A stretch of 64,000 bases of DNA from Phycisphaerae bacterium. Its GTDB lineage: Bacteria > Planctomycetota > Phycisphaerae > Tepidisphaerales > Tepidisphaeraceae. The notes beneath the pieces are model-generated. The model had not been told where the DNA came from and made no database searches. It saw only the letters and a program-made list of their open reading frames with translations. Below are positions 46,486 to 56,491 of the stretch, one piece after another. Each line of letters begins with the position of its first letter. Within the stretch, counting starts at the first letter, position 1. The position numbers and the translations under genes were made by a program. Location: assembly GCA_026004655.1 (NCBI GenBank), contig BPJO01000011.1, positions 1 through 64,000 on the forward strand. The letters run 5' to 3'.

Positions 46486-46920
46486 TTGCCTAAACTGGTT
46501 ATCGTGACAGAGACTCCCTATTTCCTTGCCGAACTTGCTTCTGCCCCCCGATTGGCTTGGGCGCCCGTGGCGATTATGATTCTGGTCGGACTGGGGTTTG
46601 CAGTAACGACCGTCGTGTTGTCGCTGATCATCGGTCCTTCGCGTACAGGACCGGGCAAAAGCACCCCTTATGAATCCGGGATGAACCCCGTCGGCGACAC
46701 CCGTCGACGATTCAACGTCCGATTTTACATCGTGGCCATGATTTATCTGGTGTTCGATGTGGGAATCGTTTTCTTGTTTCCCTGGGCCAGTCTCCTGGCG
46801 TGGTATTCACTAAACACCGATCACGGATCGCTGTTACTGATCCAGATAATCGTTTTCATAGCGATTCTCATGGTGGCTTATACGTACGCCTGGCGGAAAG
46901 GCGTATTCCGGTGGGATTGA
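46486..46920 (+). CDS. nuoA: NADH-quinone oxidoreductase subunit A
   Basis: About 138-144 residues; the TTG at 46486 or the GTG at 46504 are both possible starts. Three membrane helices, and the conserved loop TPYESGMNPVGDTRRRFNVR between helices 1 and 2, followed by FYIVAMIYLVFDVGIVFLFP and YTYAWRKGVFRW at the end. NuoA is a small membrane subunit of complex I. No other nuo gene is next to it in the 64 kb, which is unusual since nuoA normally heads the nuo operon. Confidence 0.95.
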   Translation: MPKLVIVTETPYFLAELASAPRLAWAPVAIMILVGLGFAVTTVVLSLIIGPSRTGPGKSTPYESGMNPVGDTRRRFNVRFYIVAMIYLVFDVGIVFLFPWASLLAWYSLNTDHGSLLLIQIIVFIAILMVAYTYAWRKGVFRWD

Positions 46921-46987
46921 CTTTCATCCGGTTTTAACACTGGGTTCGTGCAACGCACGGGTGTTTCGGTGGTAGACTTTTGTAAAC

Positions 46988-49145
46988 ATGTCTACCGCCG
47001 GTGCTCAATTGATCTCGGATACGTCGGGTTCCAAGGTTGAAGGTGTTTCCGGTACCGGTCCCGTACCGGAGTTCCCTCCTGAAACAACGTTCAAACGACT
47101 GATCTTCAGTGGATTGGCGATCTGCCTGGCGATCGGTTACGGGGTGGTCCTTTTTCATTATTGGACCCCTTCCCACCCGGGTGTGGACCAAAACGGGTAT
47201 CTGGTAGGTGGGAAAATGTTTGCCCAAACCCTCTCGATGGCCCAGAAGCCCGTCCGAATCGGTCATCCTCAGGAGTTTGATCCCCATCAGTTCGTCGGGG
47301 ACATGTGGGGTCAGCGGTAAAAACGACCCCCAAACCTTTTATCCCAAGTATCCTCTGGGTTTACCCTTTTTATACGCAGTGGCGATGTGGATCGGTGGAC
47401 ACGAAAAGGGCGTTGTTCTCGCGCACCTGATCTCCCCGCTGACCATGAGTTTATCTATGCTGGGGGTGTATTTTCTGGCAAGACTGTTCACGACCTCCTT
47501 TCCTGCCGTTCTGGGCATGCTCGTGATAATGACCAGTCCTATCATCAACTGGTGCGCCAACAATCCCAACAGCCATGCCACAACCCTTTTTTGTTGTGTT
47601 TGGGGGATGATCTGTGTGATCCGATGGTGGAAACACGGTGGTTGGGGATGGGCGCTGGTCGGGGGGTTGCTGACAGGATATGCCGCAACGATTCGATACA
47701 CCGAAGCCGCACTGATCCTTCCTCTGTTGTGGGTAGTAGCCACAAAAATCCGCTGGTCCTGCAAAAAGACCTGGATCGAATCGGTCATTTTGATCGCTGC
47801 TTGGATGCTTCCGGTCCTGTTATTGTTGATCTACAACCGGATCGACATCGGCACCTGGACTGCTTACGACGTCACCAACGAATCGACCGGATTCTCATGG
47901 GCCTTTTTTACCGACAATTGGTCGACGCTGCTCCGACAACTGAATGAGAACGGACTGTTTTTCCTGTTTCCGGTGGCCGTGGCTGGGTTGGTCACCATGT
48001 TCTGGTGGAAACCGAAAATCGCTGTATTTTTCTGTCTGTGGATCGGACCTTGTCTGACGCTTTACATGTTTTACTACTGGGCACCGGATACTCTGGGGTA
48101 TCTTCGGTTTGTGATCACTGCCCTTCCCGGGATGGTCATCGCGGCGTTCTGGTTGATTGCCCACATTCGTGACCTGTTACCGAAAGAACCGGTCTCTATC
48201 CCGGTCTATCTGCTTCTTCTGGTCTTGACCTTTGGAGGACTTTCCGCAGGAATCCTGGGACATTTTGCGATCCGACTCGATCTACCCAATCTGACCCGTT
48301 CCGCAGAATCCCAAGCCTCGGAACGACCCTGGTTTACCCCCGTCAAACAGTATCTTCATCCTCCCGAAACCTACTCCACCTTTGAACACCGCTACAATCG
48401 CGAGATTTTCATACTCCTGCTGGTCATGCTCAGTGCCTGGGGCGCCGCGTTGTCAGCCGCGATTTTTTTGAAAAAATCCATCGTCCCCACCCTGGCTGCC
48501 GGCATCCTCACCTTCATCTGTACCGCATTCCAAACCCATCGAAGCCTGCGAAACCTCGAACGTGACGCGATGAGTCGTTTCAACCAGGAAATGACCTACA
48601 CCCTCGTCAGATATATTGTTCCTGATCACTCGGTCCTGATCTGCCCCAACCAGGCCCTGCTTCATCACCTCCAATTCGCTACCAACCTGATCTGCTTCAC
48701 CGGACAAACCTTCGACAAACGATGGATCGACACCCGTCCCAGCCAATCCACCGAGGACCCCGTCCTCGTGGACCCTGTCCGTGGACAACAACTGCAGCAA
48801 ATCCTGAAAAACTTCGATCAACAGGCTTTGACCGAACAAGCCCACCAATCCATCCGCGATGCTTTGGAAAACCGTCGTCGGGTCTTTGTCCTCAGTTCGC
48901 TGAGTTCTCAGCCGGCTGTCGATTATCGAGAACTCGTTCAGAAGAATCCGCCTGATTTCATCAAACGTCACATTATCCGAGTCAACGATTCGTCGCTTCG
49001 AGCAATCCCCGTCGCTTGGTGGAACATCCCCCGGATCCGTCCCGAAACCCCGCCCTCACGTCATCGAGGCCCGCGAGAACTCCGCCAACCCCTACGCGAC
49101 CGCGATACCGCTTTTCAACTCTGGGAAATCACTCAGAACCCCTAA
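46988..49145 (+). CDS. PMT/ArnT-like membrane glycosyltransferase, one frameshift
   Basis: About 718 residues after removing one base from the G run at 47307-47310. A first cytoplasmic segment leads to a membrane helix (LIFSGLAICLAIGYGVVLFH), a lumenal loop with GVDQNGYLVGGKMFAQTLSM, FYPKYPLGLPFLYAVAMWIG (the K-x-P-L-x-Y-like motif) and about ten further helices. The tail of about 250 residues is soluble, unlike classic ArnT. It belongs with lipid-phosphate-sugar-dependent transferases; substrate unknown. One of three such genes in this window, all of different subtypes. Confidence 0.78.
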
Positions 49146-49545
49146 CACGCTGTGAAATACGTCCGTCCTTTCCCCACATCATGACCATGGTCGCTTTGAC
49201 GCGTAGAACCTCTGCTCAAAGCCAGTAGCGACAAAGCCCCAGGGTCGCTTGAGCAGTCTTTCATCCGGCTGTGGAAAGGCGACCCCGATGCGTCATACTC
49301 CGTTGGTCGTCAACATTGAAAACTATGTTTATGACGATCGAGGCGCACAACTACCGATTCGAAAGACGGTCTACTAGGAGGATCGCACTTCCCGATACCA
49401 ATGCTCCGTGAAACGAATCCTAAAAATTTCGTTGTGATCAACAAGTACACACCTTAAAATCAGGCACGTTCGACGATTTGTTTCCAACCGAAAAGAAGAA
49501 TAGAAAAGCAACAGATCGAATAAAATCCGAAGATCTAGGTGAATC
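49146..49545. other. 400-bp gene-free stretch before the MrfA-type helicase
   Basis: No ORF with family text. A short inverted pair AGCGAC / GTCGCT (about 49225-49252) is visible. The stretch becomes AT-rich near the helicase start, and AGGTG lies five bases before the helicase ATG at 49546. Nothing else can be named. Confidence 0.4.
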
Positions 49546-51942
49546 ATGACATCTGATTCATTCAAAACTACCGAGAACGGTGTTGAAGATTTATTGAACA
49601 CTCTACGTCAATTCGACGCACTGAGGGATCTAAAGACAGAGGAACAAGCCGAGGGTGACACCGTACAGACACGGATGCTGGAGCGTATTCCACCCCAATT
49701 TGCTCCGGACAATTATCTAGAAGGATTGCCGTCGGCAATTCGTAAAGCCTTGGCGAGAATGAATATCTCCCGTCTTTACTCACATCAGGCAGAAGCCATC
49801 GAGTACATCAGATCGGGTAAGGATGTGGTGCTAGAGTCTCCGACCGCGAGCGGTAAAACGTTGTGTTTCAATATCCCCTTAGTGGATACGTTATTGAAAG
49901 ACCCCCAAGCCCATGCGTTGATGATCCATCCGATGAAAGCCTTGTCGCAAGACCAACGTCGCCAATTCAACGAGCTTGCTGAAGCTCTTGTCACGGAGGG
50001 AGAGCGTCCTCTGGGATCCTGGGTATTTGATGGTGATCTCGAAGACGAATATCGAAAGCTGCTGAAAAAGTGTCCCCCCGCAGTTTTATTTACCAATCCC
50101 GAGATGCTACACGCCAGTTTTCTCGGCGGGGAGGAGCAATGGAGCTCGTTTTTATCGAAACTCAAAATCGTCATTCTGGACGAGATCCACGAGTACCGGG
50201 GATTTTTTGGAACCAATGTCGCTCTGCTTTTAAGACGGTTCTTTGCGAAACTCGGCCAGATGAGTGTTCGTCCTCAACTCGTTCTGGCAACGGCGACTTG
50301 TGGAAATGCGGAAGAGCATGCCTTACGACTCACGGGCAGACAGTGTGCCTTGGTGAAAAGTACAACAGCTCTCCGCCCCGAGCGTCATCTAGTTTTTGTC
50401 AATCCGAATATTCCGAACCATAGGTTTTATGACATCTATCGGTTGAGAATCAAAAGGGCCGCGTTGGCTTGCGTGTCCCAGGGTTTGAACACGCTGATCT
50501 TTTGTCCGTCTCGGACTTTCGCGGAAAAGGTCGCTATCGAGGCAAAACGGGAAGCAGAGAAATATAACATCGATCCTAAGACAATCGTCCCATACCGTAG
50601 CGGATATAGTGCTGAAGACCGTCGGGAGATCGAGGACGGGATGCGGGATGGTTCTTACAAAGCCGTCTTTTCGACCAATGCCTTGGAAATCGGTATCGAT
50701 ATAGGTCGATTGGATGTTTGCATCCTAGCGGGATTTCCCGACAGCGTCTTTTCGGCTTGGCAACGGATAGGACGTGTCGGTCGGCGCTGGGATAAAAGAG
50801 CCTATGTGCTTTTCTATGCTTGGAACAATCCTTTCGATCAGTTTTTTGCCAACAACATCGATGCATTCCTGAATAAACCCCTCGACGAGATTCTGATCGG
50901 TACTGATAACGAAGAACTGATGTACAAACACCTTCCCTACCTTTTGCACGAATGTGGGGGTGAACCCCAAGCAGAGCTGATCGATCATCTTGGTCAACCC
51001 TTTTTCGATTATGCCCGTAAGTCCTTAAACGGGAAGAAACCGTTTGTCACTCACCCTCCTAAATATTCACGATTAAGTCTGCGCGGGGCTTCGGGGATAA
51101 CCTATCAACTAAAGTATAAAGGGAAGGAGATCGGAGAGATTTCGGATACGCATCTGTTCCGCGAGGCTTATCTCGGAGCGATCTACAATCATCTGGGAAA
51201 GTCATATGAAGTGACGACCCACGGGACTCACGAAGTGTGTCTGGAGGATGCAGACCCTGATCTTCATACCGAAGGCATCTTCTGGACACAGGTGACCGTC
51301 GATGAAGTTTTAGATGGGTTTCGCTTCAGTGAAAACCTCGCGGTCTATTACGGTAAGCTAGCGGTCTTTGAAAACTTCGGGGGTTTTAAATTGATCAATA
51401 CATACTCAGGGGAAGTGATCAACGAAGATCGAAACCCGTCGACCCCGAACCGGACATTGAATGTCCGAGGATTCTGGTTAGGAATCAGTGACGCCTCGAA
51501 ATTTTTGAATGGTGAGTCCGTGGATAATATTCTACAGGACCTCTTCGGCGTAGAACAACTTTTCCGGATCGGGGCGCCTTTTATCATTCCCTGCGACAGA
51601 CATGACCTCTGCACGTTTACTAACAACAAAACCCTACCCACTGTGTATCTGTATGAAACCGTTCCCGGGGGTATCGGTGTAACCGAAAAAGCTCTGAAAG
51701 TTTGGCCGAGGATCCTCAGGACGGCTATTCGGATCGTCGAAAAATGCGACTGCAGGGATGGTTGCCCGCGTTGTCTAGTCCCTTCACGGTTGCCCCCGGG
51801 ATTTTTCCCACCACAAAAGGATCGGACGATCCAGATCTCTCGGAAGTTACTGGATCTGTATTCCAGTTCGTCCTATGAAAAGTTTGACCCTGATTCTCAT
51901 GCCTGGGTCCTGGTGAAGTCGTCTGTTGAATTGCCGGGATAG
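49546..51942 (+). CDS. MrfA/Hrq1-type DEAD/DEAH helicase with C-terminal DUF1998
   Basis: 798 residues, uninterrupted. Helicase motifs: I SPTASGKTLC, Ia HPMKALSQDQ, II LDEIHEYRG, III LATATCGNAEE, V STNALEIGIDIG, VI QRIGRVGRRWDKRA. The C-terminal third is a DUF1998 domain ending with the cysteine site EKCDCRDGCPRCLVPSRLPP. In Bacillus MrfA and yeast Hrq1 this layout unwinds DNA and repairs mitomycin cross-links. The gene uses more AT-rich codons than its neighbours and stands alone, so transfer is possible. Defence systems such as DISARM split helicase and DUF1998 into two proteins; no methylase or nuclease partner is here, so repair is the better reading. Confidence 0.93.
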   Translation: MTSDSFKTTENGVEDLLNTLRQFDALRDLKTEEQAEGDTVQTRMLERIPPQFAPDNYLEGLPSAIRKALARMNISRLYSHQAEAIEYIRSGKDVVLESPTASGKTLCFNIPLVDTLLKDPQAHALMIHPMKALSQDQRRQFNELAEALVTEGERPLGSWVFDGDLEDEYRKLLKKCPPAVLFTNPEMLHASFLGGEEQWSSFLSKLKIVILDEIHEYRGFFGTNVALLLRRFFAKLGQMSVRPQLVLATATCGNAEEHALRLTGRQCALVKSTTALRPERHLVFVNPNIPNHRFYDIYRLRIKRAALACVSQGLNTLIFCPSRTFAEKVAIEAKREAEKYNIDPKTIVPYRSGYSAEDRREIEDGMRDGSYKAVFSTNALEIGIDIGRLDVCILAGFPDSVFSAWQRIGRVGRRWDKRAYVLFYAWNNPFDQFFANNIDAFLNKPLDEILIGTDNEELMYKHLPYLLHECGGEPQAELIDHLGQPFFDYARKSLNGKKPFVTHPPKYSRLSLRGASGITYQLKYKGKEIGEISDTHLFREAYLGAIYNHLGKSYEVTTHGTHEVCLEDADPDLHTEGIFWTQVTVDEVLDGFRFSENLAVYYGKLAVFENFGGFKLINTYSGEVINEDRNPSTPNRTLNVRGFWLGISDASKFLNGESVDNILQDLFGVEQLFRIGAPFIIPCDRHDLCTFTNNKTLPTVYLYETVPGGIGVTEKALKVWPRILRTAIRIVEKCDCRDGCPRCLVPSRLPPGFFPPQKDRTIQISRKLLDLYSSSSYEKFDPDSHAWVLVKSSVELPG

Positions 51943-51944
51943 AG

Positions 51945-51964
51945 CACTTGCACACTTGCAAGTG
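51945..51964. repeat. Perfect hairpin between the convergent helicase and ppa genes
   Basis: CACTTGCA (51945-51952) / TGCAAGTG (51957-51964), four-base loop, immediately after the helicase stop. Neither strand shows a U tract, so it may stabilise 3' ends rather than terminate. Confidence 0.5.
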
Positions 51965-51981
51965 AAATCAGACCCTGCGGG

Positions 51982-52527
51982 CTAGGCTTTGAACCCTTTT
52001 CGACGCTGACGCGAATAACGGGCCAAGGCGTCTTCGATCACCGGGTAGGCGGCTTGGGCGCTTTGGATCTCTTCGACTTCTACGGATTTGCCTTCGAGGT
52101 GTTTGTAGTCCAGGAAAAACCGTCGGAGCATCTGAAGACGGTGCGGGGGCATTTCACTGGCTTCGCGGTAACTGTTGTACTCCGGGTCTTCGGTCGCGAC
52201 GGCGATGATTTTATGGTCCTTTTTCCCACCGTCGATCATGGTCATCAATCCAATGGTTCGGGCGTGCATGAGGGTCAAGGGAACGACGGTTTCCTGACAA
52301 AAGACCAGCACGTCCAGCGGGTCATCATCCTCTGCGAGGGTTTGAGGAATAAACCCATAGTTGGCCGGGTAAAAGACAGCGGAAAACAGCACGCGGTCGA
52401 GCTTGATCAGTCCGCTGCTTTTGTCCAGCTCGTATTTGACGCTGGAACCGAAAGGGATCTCGATAACGGCGTTAAACTCCTGGGGAATGTGTTCTCCCGG
52501 GGTGACGTCGTGCCAAGGATGAATCAT
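51982..52527 (-). CDS. ppa: Inorganic pyrophosphatase, family I
   Basis: 181 residues. Active-site text FNAVIEIPFGSSVKYELDKS, FYPANYGFIPQTLAEDDDPL with the metal-binding DxxDPxD-type aspartates, and DGGKKDHKIIAVATEDPEY. It hydrolyses pyrophosphate released in biosynthesis. The ATG at 52527 is preceded by AGAAGG about five bases before. Standalone gene, convergent with the helicase; the 180-bp gap to thiG shows nothing else. Confidence 0.97.
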   Translation of the reverse strand: MIHPWHDVTPGEHIPQEFNAVIEIPFGSSVKYELDKSSGLIKLDRVLFSAVFYPANYGFIPQTLAEDDDPLDVLVFCQETVVPLTLMHARTIGLMTMIDGGKKDHKIIAVATEDPEYNSYREASEMPPHRLQMLRRFFLDYKHLEGKSVEVEEIQSAQAAYPVIEDALARYSRQRRKGFKA

Positions 52528-52708
52528 GGTGCCTTCTCGTAAAACAACGGTCGTTTTGAACTCTATCGTCGAAGTTTAACGATCCTTGGGGAACAGACCA
52601 GACGTATTGTCCAGGCTGAATATGAATTTTTGTCGCAGGTCGGTCAAAGAGTCGATTCAAATTAGAAGCACTCCAGAAATTGATGGAATCGGGGAGGTCG
52701 TTGAGGAA

Positions 52709-53527
52709 TTATTCACCGGGGATATAGCTAATGACGCCTTCAAACGGACTTGAGGCGGTGGCGTAGCGCTTTTTGGGGATTCGGCCTGACCGGGCACTTA
52801 AAAATCCTGCTTGCAAAGCTAGTGCCATCGCCCGAGCCATTTGGACCGGGTCTTTGGCGTGGGCGATTCCGGTATTGAGCAAAACCCCATCGGCACCCAG
52901 TTCCATCGCGATCGACACGTCCGACGCGCACCCGACGCCGGCATCGACGATCACCGGATAATCCGGGTCGTTTTCTTTCAGCAGTTCCAGACAAAGGGAA
53001 ATGTTTAGGGGATTAAGCACGCCTTGACCGCTTCCGATCGGGGAACCGGCAGGCATGACCGATGAGGCTCCGGCTTCTTTAATCCGAACCGCACTCCGAG
53101 GGTCGTCCGACGTGTATGCCAAAACCGTAAAACCCTCTTTGACCAGTTCTCGGGTGGCTTGGATCGTACCGACCGGATCCGGCAGAAGTGTCTTTTTGTC
53201 TCCCAGGACTTCGAGCTTGACCCAGTTGGCACCGGGGTTGTTTTGTTTTTGAAGCAAATCTCGTCCGAGCAAGGCAACCCGGACCGCATCCTCGGCCGTA
53301 AAACAACCGGCTGTGTTGGGTAAGATGATGTAACGCGACAGGTCCAGATAATCTAACAATGACTTGCCTTGCGCATCGATCAGACGTTCTCGACGCACCG
53401 CCACGGTCACGACCTGACATTCACTAGCATCCAAGGCTTGTTGCATTAGTTCATACGAAGCATATTTCCCGGTTCCGACGAACAACCGGTTGTGGATCTG
53501 AAACGGTCCGATATGTAGAACATCCAT
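52709..53527 (-). CDS. thiG: Thiazole synthase
   Basis: 272 residues from the ATG at 53527 ([11 protein letters not shown]); the ORF extends upstream without homology. TIM-barrel with the Schiff-base Lys in [17 protein letters not shown], phosphate-binding GSGQGVLNP and [20 protein letters not shown] near the C terminus. ThiG forms the thiamine thiazole from deoxyxylulose phosphate, dehydroglycine and ThiS-thiocarboxylate. No thiS, thiH/thiO or thiF is next to it. The Gfo/Idh/MocA gene upstream is on the same strand with about 80 bp between and unrelated function. Confidence 0.96.
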   Translation of the reverse strand: MDVLHIGPFQIHNRLFVGTGKYASYELMQQALDASECQVVTVAVRRERLIDAQGKSLLDYLDLSRYIILPNTAGCFTAEDAVRVALLGRDLLQKQNNPGANWVKLEVLGDKKTLLPDPVGTIQATRELVKEGFTVLAYTSDDPRSAVRIKEAGASSVMPAGSPIGSGQGVLNPLNISLCLELLKENDPDYPVIVDAGVGCASDVSIAMELGADGVLLNTGIAHAKDPVQMARAMALALQAGFLSARSGRIPKKRYATASSPFEGVISYIPGE

Positions 53528-53607
53528 AAGACAACCATTGTACACGCACGACAAGAGGTTTGTGAGTCTACAGCCGGCGAAAAATGAACCACCGGTGCCC
53601 AAACGCA

Positions 53608-54628
53608 TCACATATCACTGAGCCGGACCCGCTGACCGGTCCTGATGCTTTCCAACGCAGCCACCACCATCGAAAAGCTCTGAATGTTATCGTGACACTC
53701 GGTTTGGGGGATTTGTCCGGTACGAATAAATCGCAACATTTCGCACAGCGCCCCTTCCATTCCAACGGCCTGCAAAGGATCAGGCGTGATGGGAACGGTG
53801 TTCAGAGGACGGTGAAAACCTTCCGGACCGGCAACGACCTGACATCGGATGTTTTTGCTGTCGGTGTAAACAAGGGTTCCCTTGTCGCCGATGATTCGCC
53901 AGTCCCCGTCCCAGCCGGTGTGGCACCCTTCGGCACACCACGATCCACGGTAGGAAAAACGGATATTCTCGGTCATTTCAAACAGGACATTGGCTGCAGG
54001 GGCACCTTTATACCAGCTTCCAACCGGGTTGAACTCTTCGGCATAAACGCTCAGAGGTTTCTGGACACAAAACATTCGGGCCATGTCAAAATGGTGAATC
54101 GCCATGTCCAGAATCAGAGGACTTGGCATCTGGTCACGAAATCCCCCGAAATGGGCACCGATGTAAAAATCACAGTTCAGGGTGGTCAATGTCCCGACAA
54201 CGTCTTGCTGAATCGACCGGGCAATGGCGGTATGAATCCCGTTCCATCGACGCGACTGGCTGACCATGTAAAGTTTCCCGGTCTTTTCGGCGGTCCGGAC
54301 CATTTTTCGCGCCTGATCAAGGGTCGAAGCCATTGGTTTTTCCCCGATCACAGGAAACCCGGCCTCGAGGGGCACTACAGGTGATGTCGCAGTGCGCATC
54401 GGGAATGGTCAGGTCCAGAACGAAGTCGGCCTGAACTTCACGAAATGCCTTTTGAGGATCGTCATACGCGACGGTCCCACTGAGCTGATACTTGTCGATC
54501 CGGGCCAACGCTGCTTCTTTTTTCAGATCGACTACTGCTGCGACCTGTAGGTCCTGCTTTTTGATCGCTGGAAACCACGCATCAGCGATACCCCCCGCGC
54601 CAACGACGATCACCCGTTCACGAGCCAT
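53608..54628 (-). CDS. Gfo/Idh/MocA-family oxidoreductase, one frameshift
   Basis: About 340 residues after removing one base from the G run 54369-54372 (C run on the coding strand). Start ATG 54628 ([13 protein letters not shown]), GGAG nine bases before. Rossmann motif [17 protein letters not shown], then the conserved lysine motif [15 protein letters not shown] (EKP), and C-terminal [17 protein letters not shown] with the catalytic Asp-x-x-x-His type residues. Such NAD(P)-dependent dehydrogenases act on sugars or inositol-like compounds; the substrate cannot be told. Followed by a PMT-type transferase on the same strand about 90 bp upstream of its start. Confidence 0.88.
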
Positions 54629-54715
54629 GAAGTTCATCTCCACAAGTTACAATCCGCTTAAGATATCGACAGAAAATGTGCTTTCCAGTACCGAAATAGT
54701 TCCCCCCAACATCCG

Positions 54716-56407
54716 TCAACCGGGAGTGGAGATCCGGAATACGAAAATATCCGGATTGGTGAACGTATGCATAGGATACCGGGCCTGTTGTTTCCAGACG
54801 ATCGGATAATTCGCAAACAACTGTTCATAAAAAGCTTTCCTGCGAAAAAAGTCGGCCTCTTCACCGGAGGCAGCACGGGTGTGCGGAGATAAAAAACGGT
54901 CATAACTCGAGCTGGCGATGATGACGTATTGCACGCCCCGCGAAACCAAATCCGGTATCGAACCGGCATCAGGCGCAAACTGAGGACGAATGACCCGCGC
55001 AGGGGTCCAGTTGCGGGGGGATCGATTCAATTCGGTATAACCATCGGCTATGATCAATGTACCCGGGGGAAGATTATCACGAACCCACCGGACCAGAGCG
55101 TCACGGCTGTCGTCGAGGAACTGACGATCAAAATCCTTCACACGATTCGCCTGCAAGACGGCTAGGAGAATGATCGCGGACGCTGTGACCAAATGACGCA
55201 GGGGTCGTGATTCGATCATTCTCACCCAGAGAACAATCCCCAATGCCCCGAACACATACAACAACAACGTCGAGGGAAGGATGTAACGATAAAAAGGGAT
55301 AACGCTCAACGACACTCCAAAGGCATATATCCCTACGGTCAGACCCAACCAGATTGAAAACGTCAACAGGGGGTCTGAAGTACCCCTTCGTCGACGGACC
55401 AACAACCAGGCCACCGGGACAAGAACCGCTAGGATCTTGATGTGTCCCATGGTGTCCTGCCACATCAGATCCACAAAATAGGCCGTCGGACGGGATAATG
55501 TCACACTGGTGTGATGGGTGGTTGCGTGTTCTGATTCCCTGCGAAAACCTTCAACAAAACTGTCCCAATCTTCGACCGCACGCCAGTTGACCTGTTTCCA
55601 GGTTTCCCACCCCGCCAAAGACGACAACACCAGAAAAACCGGGATCAGATACCACCGACGCATATTCAAAATCAGCACCAGCACCACCGCAGGAACGATC
55701 ATGACGATCCCGGCATACTTCCCCGACGCTGCCAACGCCACAGCACTGCCCATCAATCCCGAAAGCACGACCTGCCATGCCCAATGTCTCCACCGACACA
55801 TCATCGCCCCTACCAGGATCACGGCTGCAACGCCCAGACAGAGGGAGGGCTCTTCCTTAAAATACCTCGCATGAGCCAGCAATTGAGGACACAACGCTGA
55901 CACCAATCCTGTCAGCACAAACCCCTTCCACCCGGCGATCACAAAACCCGCCCACCCCAGCAACACCACCGCTACCGCCGCCAAAACACCCGAAGAGTCT
56001 CTACCCTGGAACACGACCTCATCCCGATTCAGCAGGCGCGGCTCCAAGCCTCGTTGACGCATCAACCATTGAGCAAACTCCAACATCAATTGTGGGTGAT
56101 TGAAGTTCCGTTCGTCCTGCAGTATCTGCTGCGCTTTGGTCCATTCGTCCGGGTGATACATCACCGGAAAATGATTGTTGCGCATGAAAATTCCGACCGT
56201 CAACCACAACAGTAAAACCGAACACAGACCCCACGATGCCGTTTGGAAAAGCAATCCACCCCCGCGTCGAGATCCGGTCATCCCCGACGGAACTTCGGTC
56301 GTTTGTGATGGCTGATCCTGCGAGTCTGTGTCCCGGGTTATCATCAAACCACTTTCTGTTGCACCTGTAATACCCGTCAGGGACTTCGTCGTTAAATCCC
56401 CTGTCAT
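54716..56407 (-). CDS. PMT/ArnT-like membrane glycosyltransferase
   Basis: 563 residues, no frameshift. A polar N terminus of about 50 residues, then a first membrane helix (GLCSVLLLWLTVGIF) and a lumenal loop MYHPDEWTKAQQILQDERNF whose Asp-Glu pair is the catalytic-type acid of GT39-like enzymes. FNHPQLMLEFAQWLM follows, the H-P-(Q/P) motif, and then ten or more helices. The soluble C-terminal end has ADGYTELNRSPRNWTPARVI. It is distinct in sequence from the other two such transferases here. Possibly involved in envelope or glycoprotein glycosylation; acceptor unknown. A same-strand oxidoreductase follows. Confidence 0.82.
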   Translation of the reverse strand: MTGDLTTKSLTGITGATESGLMITRDTDSQDQPSQTTEVPSGMTGSRRGGGLLFQTASWGLCSVLLLWLTVGIFMRNNHFPVMYHPDEWTKAQQILQDERNFNHPQLMLEFAQWLMRQRGLEPRLLNRDEVVFQGRDSSGVLAAVAVVLLGWAGFVIAGWKGFVLTGLVSALCPQLLAHARYFKEEPSLCLGVAAVILVGAMMCRWRHWAWQVVLSGLMGSAVALAASGKYAGIVMIVPAVVLVLILNMRRWYLIPVFLVLSSLAGWETWKQVNWRAVEDWDSFVEGFRRESEHATTHHTSVTLSRPTAYFVDLMWQDTMGHIKILAVLVPVAWLLVRRRRGTSDPLLTFSIWLGLTVGIYAFGVSLSVIPFYRYILPSTLLLYVFGALGIVLWVRMIESRPLRHLVTASAIILLAVLQANRVKDFDRQFLDDSRDALVRWVRDNLPPGTLIIADGYTELNRSPRNWTPARVIRPQFAPDAGSIPDLVSRGVQYVIIASSSYDRFLSPHTRAASGEEADFFRRKAFYEQLFANYPIVWKQQARYPMHTFTNPDIFVFRISTPG

Positions 56408-56491
56408 GGATTTTCATTCTCAGGGGTTTTGTTTGACGACCGACCTGTCCATGCGTTTAAATGTATCGTTCAGGCGGTACGCAGGTGCGTC

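Noticed and set aside
1-54628. Programmed frameshifting as cause of the split genes
   Set aside because: Sites lack a common slippery heptamer or downstream structure, occur in unrelated genes and include both insertions and deletions. Sequence error is simpler.
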